A DNA stretch of 64,000 nucleotides, taken from CAYVFC01 sp964450715 (GTDB lineage: Bacteria; Myxococcota_A; Polyangia; Polyangiales; JAFGIB01). Each line of letters opens with the position of its first letter. Position 1 is the first letter of the stretch. Below the pieces are notes generated by a model. That model searched no databases. It was not told the DNA's origin and saw nothing but the letters and a program-made list of their open reading frames with translations. A program made the translations under genes and the position numbers. The stretch covers positions 24,760 through 88,759 of the forward strand of contig CAYVFC010000013.1 in NCBI GenBank assembly GCA_964450715.1. The letters run 5' to 3'. Below, piece by piece: positions 31,726 to 40,680 of the stretch.

Positions 31726-32813
31726 GGGACCACGGGTACGCGGCTCTCGATATCGTCGGGAAGGTTGGGGGGGGCGTAGGCCGCACCCAGGTCGCGGCGC
31801 CGTAGCAGGGCGCTCTCATGGACGTGCTCGCCGGTGTTCACCGGCGTGCCGTCCCCGCCGACCCGGCCGATGTCCCGGGACATCTTGGGCAGGTAGGTGA
31901 AAACGCCGCTGATCGATTCCCTCAGCTCTCCCAGATGGTTCTGCGAGACGAAGTACTGCCGGTGCACGAACTGCTCGTCGAAGATCAGGCCGCAGTCGCG
32001 CGCCTTTTGCTTCATCCAGATAAAGGCGATGTTGGAGAGCCCGAAATCCTCGTAGCCGCCGCCCACGTTGGAGTGGGCCCCGGCGAACCATACTTGCTGC
32101 ACATCCCGGTTGTACTGTGTAGCAGCTCGTTTCCAGAGGGTGGGCGTATATGCTTCGCGCTGTTCGTCGATGGCCAGCGCGTGATAGGCATAGGGGAGAT
32201 AAGGGCTGAGCGTCACGTCGTGAAAGGAGAAGGTCCGCAGCGAGAGCTGATCGAGGGCACCGGTGACCGGGATCCCCAGCGCGCCCACCGTGTCCCAGAC
32301 TCCGATGAAGTAGATGACCGACGAGTTGCTCGGATCGTCGGTGTGATCGGGGTGAACGCGTCCCTGCCGGAACTCGGCGATCTGCTCCGACTCGGTTTCC
32401 AGATCCTTCCTACGGTAGAGCCCATACGCATCATCGCAGCGGAACACATAGTGCTTCCTGAGCAAGCCGACCTTGGTGACCAGCCCGCAGAGGCTCCTGA
32501 TGATGAAAGCGCCGCGGCTGAAGCCGAAGCAGTAGACCAGGTCGCCGGGCTCGTAGTTGTTCACCAGGAACATGTAGGCCGCCTTGATGGTTCTCGACAG
32601 ACCGATACCCGTGAACCCGCTCAACCAGGAATCGACCGTCCCCTCGGTGCCGATGCCCGGTTCGTAGTAGACGATCTGGTCGTTGCCCTCGGCGTCGCGC
32701 GGTGCCAGCGCGCTGGCCATCTTGACCACGTTGCTGGGGCGGTACTTGCCGCGGTCCTGCTGGACCGGGTTGTTCCAGGTGCCGTCGGCGCAGATGACGA
32801 GCTTTTTGGCCAC
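31710..32813 (-). CDS. DUF2235 alpha/beta hydrolase (Tle1-like)
   Basis: This 367-residue protein has the hallmarks of DUF2235 proteins: LVICADGTWNNP at the start, then VVYYEPGIGT-like YYEPGIGTEG near 49, and the nucleophile motif CFGFSRGAFIIRSLCG near 95. Conserved Asp and His candidates are in YFIGVWDTVGALG near 170 and GAHSNVGGGYEDFGLSNIAFIWM near 245. Related proteins include the type VI secretion phospholipase Tle1, but no secretion gene or immunity lipoprotein is nearby. The start is GTG 32813 (GGAAG upstream). It has no signal peptide. Convergent with the preceding small membrane-protein gene. Confidence 0.87.
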   Translation of the reverse strand: MAKKLVICADGTWNNPVQQDRGKYRPSNVVKMASALAPRDAEGNDQIVYYEPGIGTEGTVDSWLSGFTGIGLSRTIKAAYMFLVNNYEPGDLVYCFGFSRGAFIIRSLCGLVTKVGLLRKHYVFRCDDAYGLYRRKDLETESEQIAEFRQGRVHPDHTDDPSNSSVIYFIGVWDTVGALGIPVTGALDQLSLRTFSFHDVTLSPYLPYAYHALAIDEQREAYTPTLWKRAATQYNRDVQQVWFAGAHSNVGGGYEDFGLSNIAFIWMKQKARDCGLIFDEQFVHRQYFVSQNHLGELRESISGVFTYLPKMSRDIGRVGGDGTPVNTGEHVHESALLRRRDLGAAYAPPNLPDDIESRVPVVPYTPP

Positions 32814-32990
32814 GAGCCGTTTCTTCCGGATAGCGACGTCGCCGCCATCCTGCCATATATATTAGGCGATTCCGCGCGATCGGCCTAGCCGCCGCGTCTC
32901 TTCCGGCCGCCGGTCGGCCGCCGGTTCGATAGGGCGTTCTTTTGTTGCGCCGACGTGTTAGATTCTACCCGAACCGGAAAGGAGGTCTCG

Positions 32991-33716
32991 ATGATGCGAT
33001 GGCTCGGAAGAACGCTTCCGCTCTTGATGGTCGCGATTCTGGCCTGGGGCGGTAGCGAGGCGAAGGCGCAGCAACCCGGTCCGGGTGCGAAGCCGGGTGC
33101 GGGCAAGGTCGAAAAGAACAAGGACGCCGTGCGCGAGGCCAGGAAAGAGGTGCGCGAAGCGGTGGTGAAGACGCGCTCCAAGGCGAAGGAAGTCGCGCGG
33201 GAGATGAAAGCGGACCGCGCCGAGCTCAAGGCGAAGCTGGCGGAGACCCGAGAACGGATGCGGGAGCAAAAGGGGAAGGCTCGGGCGCAGAGAGCCGAGG
33301 CCGCGGCTGCGGCCGATGGCGACGAGCGGCCGGGAGCGCGGCGCGGCAGGCCCGGTGTACAGGCCGGCAGGGCCCGGGCAGAAGCGCGCCGGGCGGCGCG
33401 AATGCGGGCGTGGAAGCGGCTGAAGGCGAGGCTGGGCGGCAGGCTCTCGGTGCCGGCGGCCATGCGCAGCGAGCTCAAGGTGCACGCGCGGCGCATGGCG
33501 CGCCTCGGGCGCGTGAAGGCGATAGCCGAGATGAAGCAGGACGAGAAGGCGGCGGCCCGGGTTGCGGAGCTGATCGAGAAAGAGAAGCAGCGGCACGAGA
33601 AACACATGGAGAAGCTGACCGCCCGCGTCCGGGAAGGGGAGGGGGCCCAACGGCCCGAGGCCGCGGACGAGGGGGCAAAAGCAGAGGGCGAGGAAGAGAA
33701 AGGAGGCACGCCATGA
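32991..33716 (+). CDS. Exported Lys/Arg/Ala-rich coiled-coil protein
   Basis: This 241-residue protein starts at ATG 32991 behind a perfect AAGGAGGT site. The signal peptide (LPLLMVAILAWGG) is cut near EAKAQQ at residue 25. The mature chain is highly basic and helical, built of Lys, Arg, Ala and Glu with heptad-like spacing (AREVKKEVREAVVK-type segments). Its end is acidic (RPEAADEGAKAEGEEEKGG). No motif is recognised. It overlaps the next gene, an acidic lipoprotein, by four bases (ATGA), so the two are made together and may bind through opposite charge (inference). Confidence 0.7.
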   Translation: MMRWLGRTLPLLMVAILAWGGSEAKAQQPGPGAKPGAGKVEKNKDAVREARKEVREAVVKTRSKAKEVAREMKADRAELKAKLAETRERMREQKGKARAQRAEAAAAADGDERPGARRGRPGVQAGRARAEARRAARMRAWKRLKARLGGRLSVPAAMRSELKVHARRMARLGRVKAIAEMKQDEKAAARVAELIEKEKQRHEKHMEKLTARVREGEGAQRPEAADEGAKAEGEEEKGGTP

Positions 33717-34003
33717 GCGGTTTCTTCAACTGGAAGACGATCGCGCTGTGCGCGGCACTGCCCCTCTGGCTCGCGGCCTGCTCGAAAGACGTCGCGGAGG
33801 AGACCAGCGGAGGGATCGCCGAGGACGAGGCATCGCTGGCGGCCGAGCAGGAGCCACCGGGTCCCGAGGCCGAGCCGGCAGCCGAGGAGGTGCCGGTACC
33901 CGAGGACTTCGAGCAAGAGGCCGAGGTCTCTATCAACGAGGAGAACTACCAGCGCGAGCTGGACAAGCTAGCGCAGGAGATCGAGCAGGGCGAAGGCGGA
34001 TAA
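33713..34003 (+). CDS. Small acidic lipoprotein
   Basis: This 96-residue protein has a signal with lipobox LAAC near residue 22, followed by an almost continuous Glu/Pro/Ala-rich stretch (EQEPPGPEAEPAAEEVP) and a short helical end (YQRELDKLAQEIEQ). ATG 33713 overlaps the preceding stop by four bases and is preceded by AAAGGAGG, so coupling is strong. Its acidic mature region complements the basic upstream protein. It ends 15 bases before the convergent NTPase gene. Confidence 0.7.
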   Translation: MSGFFNWKTIALCAALPLWLAACSKDVAEETSGGIAEDEASLAAEQEPPGPEAEPAAEEVPVPEDFEQEAEVSINEENYQRELDKLAQEIEQGEGG

Positions 34004-34018
34004 AAAAATAGCGGGGGG

Positions 34019-36145
34019 TTACTCGTCCGAGAAGAAGATGGGCGAGCGGTTGCGCATGAACTGCTCGATCAGCGCCTTGTCCTCGGGCGAGAGCTCCTCG
34101 AAACCGATCCCCATCCCGGGGCAGCTCTGGTCATCGAGATCGAAGATATCGCGTATCCAGCGCACGCTGCCCTTTGCGTTCACGCTGTGGCCGCCCGGCA
34201 GCCCGAAGGTCAGCTCCACCGAGGTGCCGATGGGCTGCAGGCAATAGGTGGCCACGAATACCCCTCCGTCGGAAATATCCTCGGAGAATCCCGTGTAGAA
34301 GTTGGAGTCGCTCGCCAGGTTGACGCAGGTTTCCAGCGCCATGCGCGGTGACCTGCGGCGTTCCTTCTTCACGTTTGGTTTACCCACCGCCACCTCGAGC
34401 TCGTCGAGCACATCAGCCGCTATAGTCGTCCCGGTAGCGATCCGCAACTCGTCCGGCAGCTCGTAGGAGCGCCAGTGCCGTGCCTGCTCAAAGGCGACCA
34501 GCAGGTTCGCCGGCGTGGCTCGTTTCTCGAGCGCTTGCAGCACTGCCGGCCACTGTTCGGAGGTCAGCCGCCGGCCCTCCTGAAGCAGCCAGGCGGTGAG
34601 CAGCTGCAGGCATTCGCCGGCGTCGAAAGGGGAAAGGTTCAGTTTGCGATTACCGGTTTCCGCGCCTCCTGCGAAGGTCCGTACCGAGGAGGCGTGCACG
34701 CCCTCGGAGACGAGCAGACGGACGTGCTCGGGCAACCGGTCCGGAAGCCAGTCCGGGTGTTGCGCTCGGTCCTGCTCGGGCAGCGCGTCCAGGCCGTCGA
34801 GGACGAGAAAGAGCGGGGTGTGCTTGCTGGCCAGAGACATCAGGCGACGCAATAAGGGGACGAGCTCGTCGCGGACGAGGGGGACCCGGTCCTCGTTCTG
34901 TCCGTAGCGCCGGCAGATCTCCTGGCAGAGGCTTCGCAGCAGCCGCTCGATCCCCGAGGAGCCGGGCGTGCTGCCCAGGAAGCGTACGACGACCTGAGCG
35001 TGGGGTAAGTCGCGGCAAATCAGCTCCACGGCTCGCGAGAGCAGCGCCGACTTGCCGCTGCCCTTGCCGCCGCGAATCCAGAGCGCGGCAGAGCCGGGAC
35101 TGGTCGCGTATTTCATTATCGTATCCAGCTGGGTTTTCCGCGCGGCGAAGCGCCTGGCATGCCTCGCCCCGATCGCGTGGTGGAGGGAAACCTCCGTGTC
35201 GAGCTCGAGATCGCCGCCGAGCCTCTCCAGGTCGGCCAGTATCCGTGCCGACAGCTCCCTGAAGACATCCGGGCAGAGCTTTCCCCGCCCGCTCTCCGGC
35301 AAGCGTAGGCACTCGTCGAGCCCCTCCGGCAGGCTTCCCAGGTGGTCGGCGCTTACCCTCGAGTCCCTCCAGGCGGCGATATAGCGGCGGCAGAACCCCG
35401 CCTGACCGGCGACCGCTTCCTTCAGAGCCGTGATCTCCTGATGGGCGACGGCGTCGAAACGGCCCTTTTCGTCGAGGTCCAGGTACTTCGCTGCCGGGCT
35501 GCCGCCTTCGAGGGCGGTCACGCATTCAGCGAAGTTCTCGATGTCGCGAATGAAGGCCACCGTGTTCCGCGCTGCGGCTCTGCTCGAAAGCGGACCGCGT
35601 ACCAGCTCTCGCTCCGTAATCGACGCGTGGTACTCGGCGCGTGCGGCCGGGGAGAGTTCTATATCGCCTAGCGCCCGCATGAAGCAGGACCGCAGGCGTC
35701 GTGCCTCTCCCGGCTCCAGCGGCGGTTGCAGCACGTATACGGGGGGGACCGCGTTCTCGTCTCTCCGGTACCTTGCCCGCAGGATCTCGCGCACGGCCTC
35801 GCTGCCACTGCTGGCCTCGATCCGTTCGTACTCCGAATACGGTATCTCTTCCGGAAGGCCGCGTCGGCCGTAACGATCACCGAGCAGGACCAGGAACCTG
35901 GCGGCCGGAAATCCGGCCGGTTGCCGGCAGAGCCCCTCGAGCAGTCGCTTCGTGGCGCGATCATCGAACCGGGTCTCGTCGGTCAGCCCGCGCCGGAAGT
36001 CGACGGCCTGGAAGCGAAATCCGTGCCGTTGGCAAAGCTCTCTCAGGCGCGGGAAGACGAATCGCTCCAGCGCGGCGCGCTCCTGGTCCAGGTCGCCGAA
36101 GGAGGAAATGAAGTAGATGCGGACGATGCGGCCGATCTCGAGCAC
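34019..36145 (-). CDS. DUF4062 - P-loop NTPase - PilZ fusion protein
   Basis: This is a 708-residue multidomain protein. Residues about 8-110 form a DUF4062 domain (YFISSFGDLDQERAALERFVFPRL, then VDFRRGLTDE and VLLGDRYGRRGLPEEIPYSEY) as in NPHP3/TEP1-type proteins. A helical linker follows. The NACHT/STAND-like NTPase has Walker A RGGKGSGKSALL near 350 and Walker B LFLVLDGLDALPEQD near 435. The C-terminal about 100 residues are PilZ: ERRRSPRMALE (RxxxR), EDISDGGVFVAT (DxSxxG) and FGLPGGHSV, keeping both cyclic-di-GMP signature motifs. The start is taken as GTG 36145, because the frame's upstream opening uses TTG. It lies divergent from a zinc-ribbon gene. Function unknown. A signalling or defence role is possible. 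Confidence 0.83.
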   Translation of the reverse strand: MLEIGRIVRIYFISSFGDLDQERAALERFVFPRLRELCQRHGFRFQAVDFRRGLTDETRFDDRATKRLLEGLCRQPAGFPAARFLVLLGDRYGRRGLPEEIPYSEYERIEASSGSEAVREILRARYRRDENAVPPVYVLQPPLEPGEARRLRSCFMRALGDIELSPAARAEYHASITERELVRGPLSSRAAARNTVAFIRDIENFAECVTALEGGSPAAKYLDLDEKGRFDAVAHQEITALKEAVAGQAGFCRRYIAAWRDSRVSADHLGSLPEGLDECLRLPESGRGKLCPDVFRELSARILADLERLGGDLELDTEVSLHHAIGARHARRFAARKTQLDTIMKYATSPGSAALWIRGGKGSGKSALLSRAVELICRDLPHAQVVVRFLGSTPGSSGIERLLRSLCQEICRRYGQNEDRVPLVRDELVPLLRRLMSLASKHTPLFLVLDGLDALPEQDRAQHPDWLPDRLPEHVRLLVSEGVHASSVRTFAGGAETGNRKLNLSPFDAGECLQLLTAWLLQEGRRLTSEQWPAVLQALEKRATPANLLVAFEQARHWRSYELPDELRIATGTTIAADVLDELEVAVGKPNVKKERRRSPRMALETCVNLASDSNFYTGFSEDISDGGVFVATYCLQPIGTSVELTFGLPGGHSVNAKGSVRWIRDIFDLDDQSCPGMGIGFEELSPEDKALIEQFMRNRSPIFFSDE

Positions 36146-36222
36146 AGCCCCAGATTCTACCCAGAATTGGCTCCGCCTTGACGATGCCGGCAAACAATTC
36201 GACCATGCGGGCAGGAGATCTC

Positions 36223-36708
36223 ATGAAAGACTCGCCACACAGCACGAACAAGATACCCGTCTGCCCTCGCTGCAAGGTCGACATGAAGGAGGTGGTTCAG
36301 CTCAACACCTTCATCGACGTCTGCGAACGGTGCAGCGGCACCTTCTTCGATCAGGGGGAGATGTTCGCCGCGCTGGGCACCACGGCCGATCCCTCCTACT
36401 GGGACCGGCCCGAGACGGGCGGGAACGTGAAACCCGGAAATATCGCCTGCCCGCGGTGCAACGCGGCCATGCTCCTGCAGGATGTCGCCTACGAGGACAA
36501 GCAGGTCGAGATCGATCGTTGCCCCTCCTGCGGCGGTATCTGGCTGGACGGCGGCGAGCATACCAAGATCATGTCCATCGGCGCCCGCATGGCCCCGGTG
36601 GTTATGGCGGAGCGGCGGATGGCGCAGGACGAGCTGGCCAAGATGGGAGCGGTGGACATGCGACCGCCGAGCCTCATCTACCGCTTCCTGTCGCTGTTCA
36701 AAAAATAA
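36223..36708 (+). CDS. zf-TFIIB zinc-ribbon protein
   Basis: This 161-residue protein has two zinc-ribbon units of the zf-TFIIB type: CPRCKVDMKEV with CERCSGTFFDQGE near residues 14-44, and CPRCNAAMLL with CPSCGGIWLDGGE near 77-116. Such repeats are found in small bacterial proteins of unknown role. The C-terminus is basic and helical (QDELAKMGA). The start is ATG 36223, seven bases after AGGAG. The frame is open further up but has no ribosome site. It is divergent from the DUF4062 gene and tail-to-tail with the FG-GAP lipoprotein gene. Confidence 0.82.
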   Translation: MKDSPHSTNKIPVCPRCKVDMKEVVQLNTFIDVCERCSGTFFDQGEMFAALGTTADPSYWDRPETGGNVKPGNIACPRCNAAMLLQDVAYEDKQVEIDRCPSCGGIWLDGGEHTKIMSIGARMAPVVMAERRMAQDELAKMGAVDMRPPSLIYRFLSLFKK

Positions 36709-38265
36709 TCAAAGGTCGGCGACGTTGAAGGGCATCAGGTTCCAGGTCATCATGGCGGCCGGAACCGCCCGGCCCGATAGGGTCTCGCGCTGGAAGGCTC
36801 CCTTTTTCCAGACGTAACGGTGTAGCTCGCCCTGGTCGTCGGCGGCCACGTACAGCTCGTCGCGGCCGTCGCCGTCCAGGTCGGTCAAAAGCGCGGCGTG
36901 CTCGAAGCCGGAGGAGTTGCGGTCGATGCTGGTGACCGTCCATTTCCCCTCGGCCCCGCCGGCTTGCTTCCCGCCGGGTACGGGCGGACGCAGCAGCCAG
37001 ACGCCGCTGCGAAAGGCGGCTGCGACCATCTCCCGGCGGCCGTCTCCGTCCACGTCGCCCGCGGTCAGAAAGCGACAGAAGCGGTCGTCGAGCGTGGCCA
37101 CCACCTGGCCCGCGTCGGGCGGGGTGGCGGCGTCGTAGCGGCGGATCTCCACCGGTTCGACGATCTGTACCGACCCCCCCTTGCGGCTGGTCAGGGCCTC
37201 GACCGCGGCGTACAGCTCGTCGCGGCCGTCTCCATCCAGGTCGCCGACCAGTATCTCCTTGGCGTGGCGGTTTCCCAGGTCGGCGACCACCACCGGCCCC
37301 TTCTTCTCTTTCGGGATATATCGGATAACCGAGCCCTCCTGCTCGGCCTTGTCCATGCGGTTCGGCTCGCTGGGTGTGGCGTAGACCTCGAGCGTCTTGT
37401 CGCCGTCCAGATCACCGATCTCGATCTCGTGGATGAACGTATCCGGCTTGGAGCCCAGCTTGACCACGCCGTACCCGCCTTTCCCGTCCGGCCTGACCAC
37501 CGCCACCAGCCCCTGGTCGTGGGTTCCCACCACCACGGCCGGAAGACCGTCTCCGTAGACGTCGGCCACCTCGGCGTCGCGCATGCGGCTGAACTTGCCG
37601 CCGAAATCCTCCTTCCACAGCGTCTCGCTCCTGAAGCCCTGGGCCGTGCGTCGCCAGAGCTTGACGGTGGCGGCGCTGCCGGCGAAGGCGAGGATGCCCG
37701 GCTTTCCGCTCTTCGGGCTGTAAACCATGGCCTTGTGCATCACGTTGCTTTCCGGGTCCTCGATCACCTCGACCTTCCAGCGACCCCCTTTCCGGCTCAG
37801 CATCTCCAGTCGGGCCGGGCCCGGCTTGGCCGTGGCCTTGCCGTCACGGCCGATCTCGAACTGCGCGTAGGCGACCAGCAAGCCCCTGGGCAGGTCGCCG
37901 GAGGTGGCACCGCTCTGGTCGGTGGCGACCGCGGCCTTCTCGGCCGGCGCCTTCCCGACCGCGGGTTGCTTTTTCAGCGCCTCGCCCTGCGCCGCCGGAG
38001 CGGAGGGCGAGGCCGCTCGCTTCTCGCCGGAATCACAGGCCGGGGCTGCTGCCGCGCAGGCCGCTGCCAGAGCACATCTCAAAAATACGGACCGAGTATT
38101 TCGGCGCGCGGTGGTCCCAGATGCAAGGAGCGCCGACGCAGCAATAGCGGGGCTATTTCGAGGAGGCGCGACGCCGTAGATGGGGCCGCCCCGCCCGAAA
38201 GACGAGGGGAGCATTTTTGAAATGGGCTGCAGTAAACAGATGAGCTTCTGCATTCGGTTTCGCAT
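36709..38265 (-). CDS. FG-GAP/VCBS repeat lipoprotein with interrupted signal peptide
   Basis: This 518-residue predicted lipoprotein has Asp-rich calcium-loop beta-propeller units in the mature half (DLDGDKTLEVYA, DLDGDGRDELYAA, DVDGDGRREMVAA, DLDGDGRDELYVAAD, about residues 270-480). ATG 38265 follows GGAGAAAGC. The N-terminus is odd. MRNRMQKLICLLQPIS is separated from the rest of the signal (RCALAAACAAAAPAC, lipobox APAC) by a 150-bp miniature element inserted in frame. Without the insert the signal peptide would be normal. With it, about 50 foreign residues precede the lipobox, so export may fail or use an internal start. A Ser/Lys/Ala-rich linker follows the Cys. Confidence 0.8.
   Translation of the reverse strand: MRNRMQKLICLLQPISKMLPSSFGRGGPIYGVAPPRNSPAIAASALLASGTTARRNTRSVFLRCALAAACAAAAPACDSGEKRAASPSAPAAQGEALKKQPAVGKAPAEKAAVATDQSGATSGDLPRGLLVAYAQFEIGRDGKATAKPGPARLEMLSRKGGRWKVEVIEDPESNVMHKAMVYSPKSGKPGILAFAGSAATVKLWRRTAQGFRSETLWKEDFGGKFSRMRDAEVADVYGDGLPAVVVGTHDQGLVAVVRPDGKGGYGVVKLGSKPDTFIHEIEIGDLDGDKTLEVYATPSEPNRMDKAEQEGSVIRYIPKEKKGPVVVADLGNRHAKEILVGDLDGDGRDELYAAVEALTSRKGGSVQIVEPVEIRRYDAATPPDAGQVVATLDDRFCRFLTAGDVDGDGRREMVAAAFRSGVWLLRPPVPGGKQAGGAEGKWTVTSIDRNSSGFEHAALLTDLDGDGRDELYVAADDQGELHRYVWKKGAFQRETLSGRAVPAAMMTWNLMPFNVADL
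38075..38224. mobile_element. Miniature inverted-repeat element, copy B
   Basis: A 150-bp element ends in a 12-bp inverted repeat (CATCTCAAAAAT at 38075-38086, and its near complement at 38213-38224). Its core matches copy A at 8944-9102 over about 85 bases: GATGCAAGG, ATTTCGAGGAGG and CGCCCCGCCCGAAAGA. The ends differ from copy A, as is usual in non-autonomous families. It sits inside the signal-peptide coding region of the FG-GAP lipoprotein without breaking the frame. Confidence 0.75.
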
Positions 38266-38275
38266 GCTTTCTCCG

Positions 38276-39805
38276 TCATCGTCCGGGTCGCTTCTCGCGC
38301 TCGGCGGCCCGGGGTGATCGCCTCGCGAGTATCTCTCGCGAGATCTCGCGCTTGCTGACCGGTTTCACCAGGTAGTTGGGGAGCAGATTAAGGTGAACAC
38401 ACTTCCGGCACAAGAGCCTGTTGGCCGGGGTCCGGGTGGCGTCCGCGAACAGCACGAGGATCCGTTGATTGGGATACCGGGAGTAGATCGCGGCTCCGCC
38501 AAAGCTGTCTCCGCGGTACTGCTCCGCCGTCCGGGCATCGGCTCGGCCCTCGCCGCCGTGCAGTATCATCAGCGTCGATCCGTCTGCCAACTTCGGATAG
38601 GCGCTCGCTACGGTCTGTTGCAGCGTGCGCATATACGGCCCGCGGGAGAAGGCGGCGCGCAGCTGTACCTGTTGCCAGGGAAGCGAGACGAGCAGCAGCA
38701 CCCCGATCGCCACCTGTAGCGCGATCTCATAAGATCTTCCGCGTCCCGCGCGCGCCTTCCAGGCGGCGTCCAGCACGGCCGAGAAGAGCAGCGCCGCCGG
38801 GATCTGCGAGGGCATGGTGAAGCGATCCATGGGGAAGGGGATCAGGCTCAGGGGCAAGAGCATGGCCAGCAGCCAGGGAAGGCACAGGGCCCAGACCCTG
38901 ACGAGGTGTGTAATGAGTGCGCGCCGGTCCGCGGGAGCGCGCCAGATCCCGGCCGCGAGCAGCACCATTACCGCCAGCGCCGCGAGCAGGTACATATGGC
39001 TGCCGGCCATCATCGAGAGATGGACAAAGGCGTTTATGGGGACGTGCCAGCCGAGCTCTAGTATGTAGAGATAGGGGCGCTCCATCTCGGCGATGACCCG
39101 GTAGCGAAAAACCAGAAAAAGGGCGGCCAGCGCGAAGTAAGGCCAGCTGTCGCGTAGCGCGCGCCCGAAGGCCGTCGTGCGCAGATCAAAACCGCCGGCG
39201 AAGAGGGAGGCCAGCAGCAACAGAAAGGGTAGGTTGATCACCAGCTCGTTACAGAGCAGCCCGACGGCGAAGCATCCGCAGGCTCCGAGCTGGAAAACGA
39301 GCCGTCGGGTGCGCGCGAAGTCCAGAAAGAGCGAAAGCGCCAGCAGGTGCAGCAGGATGGCCGCCGTATAGTGAAAGGTGCAAGCCAGGGTGACGTTGGT
39401 GATGGACGGGAAGCGGGAGACGGCCAGCAGCGCGGCCGAGAGCGCCGCGGGAAGCTCGAAGCCGAGCTGGCGCGCCACCCGGTAGAGCGCCAGCGCGGTC
39501 AGGGTGTGCGCGGCCAGGGTGACGCCGAAAAAACCTCCGGCGTTCCAGCCGAAGAGCTTGAAGCAGAGGTAGAAGTAGGCATCCATGCCGATGGGCCGGT
39601 AGGCCCACCAGAAGCGGCGCTGCAGCGGGAGGAAGACCTCGCGCCAGCTCCACGGACGTTGCACGTGGGCCAGGAAGGCGAAGTCGTCTCCCACGAACCA
39701 GTCGACCGAGATCACCCGCAGGTACAGGGCCAACGCGCCGCAGGCCGCCGCGGCGGCCAGGGCCAGGAAGGGGATCGGCAAGGGGGATTTCTGCGGTTCG
39801 ACCAT
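38276..39805 (-). CDS. Multi-pass membrane protein, GT-C glycosyltransferase-like
   Basis: This 509-residue protein has about ten hydrophobic helices. An acidic pair in the first loop (VDWFVGDDFAFLAHV near 32) and a following Arg-Pro-rich loop (RRFWWAYRPIGMDAY) fit the GT-C/ArnT-like architecture, where Asp residues bind the lipid-linked sugar. The soluble C-terminus (about 395-509) is conserved-looking but unassigned. ATG 39805 is clear. It is followed closely by the FG-GAP lipoprotein gene on the same strand (10-base gap), suggesting an operon. Substrate unknown. Confidence 0.75.
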   Translation of the reverse strand: MVEPQKSPLPIPFLALAAAAACGALALYLRVISVDWFVGDDFAFLAHVQRPWSWREVFLPLQRRFWWAYRPIGMDAYFYLCFKLFGWNAGGFFGVTLAAHTLTALALYRVARQLGFELPAALSAALLAVSRFPSITNVTLACTFHYTAAILLHLLALSLFLDFARTRRLVFQLGACGCFAVGLLCNELVINLPFLLLLASLFAGGFDLRTTAFGRALRDSWPYFALAALFLVFRYRVIAEMERPYLYILELGWHVPINAFVHLSMMAGSHMYLLAALAVMVLLAAGIWRAPADRRALITHLVRVWALCLPWLLAMLLPLSLIPFPMDRFTMPSQIPAALLFSAVLDAAWKARAGRGRSYEIALQVAIGVLLLVSLPWQQVQLRAAFSRGPYMRTLQQTVASAYPKLADGSTLMILHGGEGRADARTAEQYRGDSFGGAAIYSRYPNQRILVLFADATRTPANRLLCRKCVHLNLLPNYLVKPVSKREISREILARRSPRAAEREKRPGR

Positions 39806-39927
39806 GCTGAAGGCACAACGGTGCGTTGGGGCAGGTCCGGCGATTCGCCGCCGGTGCGAGAGAGCGACCGCTACCGCGGGATATTCTGTACTTTTAGCGA
39901 CAGTAAGGGGAAAATCCCGCGGTTGTC

Positions 39928-40677
39928 ATGCACGTTCTGGCCTGGATCATACTGAGCGGTCTGTTGATGAGCGCCATCGCTCTGATCGGCGCCACCGCCC
40001 TGTTGCTCCGGGAGCGTACGCTGCAGCGGATCATCTCGCCCATGGTGGCCTTTTCCGCCGGCTCGCTGCTCGGAGGGGCCTTTCTGCACATGATCCCGGC
40101 GTCGATCGAGGAGATGGGAGCCGGCGCGGCGCTCTTCGTCTGGGTGCTGGTGGGGTTCGCGCTCTTCTACGCGGTCGAGCAGTTCCTGCACTGGCACCAC
40201 TGCCACCGCGAATATTCGGAGTGCCACCAGCCGCAGCAATACCTCATCCTGCTCGGGGACGGCCTGCACAACTTCGTCGGCGGTATCGCGGTAGCGGGTG
40301 CCTTCATGATTGATATCCGGCTGGGGATGACCGCCTGGTTGGCGGCCGCGGCGCACGAGGTTCCGCAGGAGCTCGGGGATTTCGCCGTGCTGGTTCACGG
40401 CGGATGGACGAAAAAGAAGGCGCTGGTCTACAACCTGCTGTCGGCCCTGACCTTTCCCTTGGGCGGGCTGCTGGCCTATATCGCCTCGTTCCGCATCGAC
40501 GTGAGCTTCCTGGTGCCTTTTGCCGCGGGCAACTTCATCTATATCGCCGCCTCGGACCTGGTGCCGGCGGTGAACAAGCAGCGGGAGCTGGGGCCGAGCT
40601 TCCTGCATTTCTTCGCGCTGCTGGCCGGGATCGGCTTGTTGCTCGCGCTCAAGCTGGGCGGCGGGCACCACCACTGA
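39928..40677 (+). CDS. ZIP family metal transporter
   Basis: This 249-residue inner-membrane transporter has about eight hydrophobic helices. Helices IV and V carry the metal-path signatures HNFVGGIAVAGAF near 113 and HEVPQELGDFAVL near 148. A His-rich loop lies near 86-104 (HWHHCHREYSECH) and the protein ends in GGGHHH. ZIP proteins import zinc, iron or other divalent cations. The tail-to-tail neighbour is the VKOR-DsbA gene (3-base gap). Nothing in the sequence defines the ion, although the nearby NikR gene shows that the region has a metal theme. Confidence 0.92.
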   Translation: MHVLAWIILSGLLMSAIALIGATALLLRERTLQRIISPMVAFSAGSLLGGAFLHMIPASIEEMGAGAALFVWVLVGFALFYAVEQFLHWHHCHREYSECHQPQQYLILLGDGLHNFVGGIAVAGAFMIDIRLGMTAWLAAAAHEVPQELGDFAVLVHGGWTKKKALVYNLLSALTFPLGGLLAYIASFRIDVSFLVPFAAGNFIYIAASDLVPAVNKQRELGPSFLHFFALLAGIGLLLALKLGGGHHH

Positions 40678-40680
40678 CGC

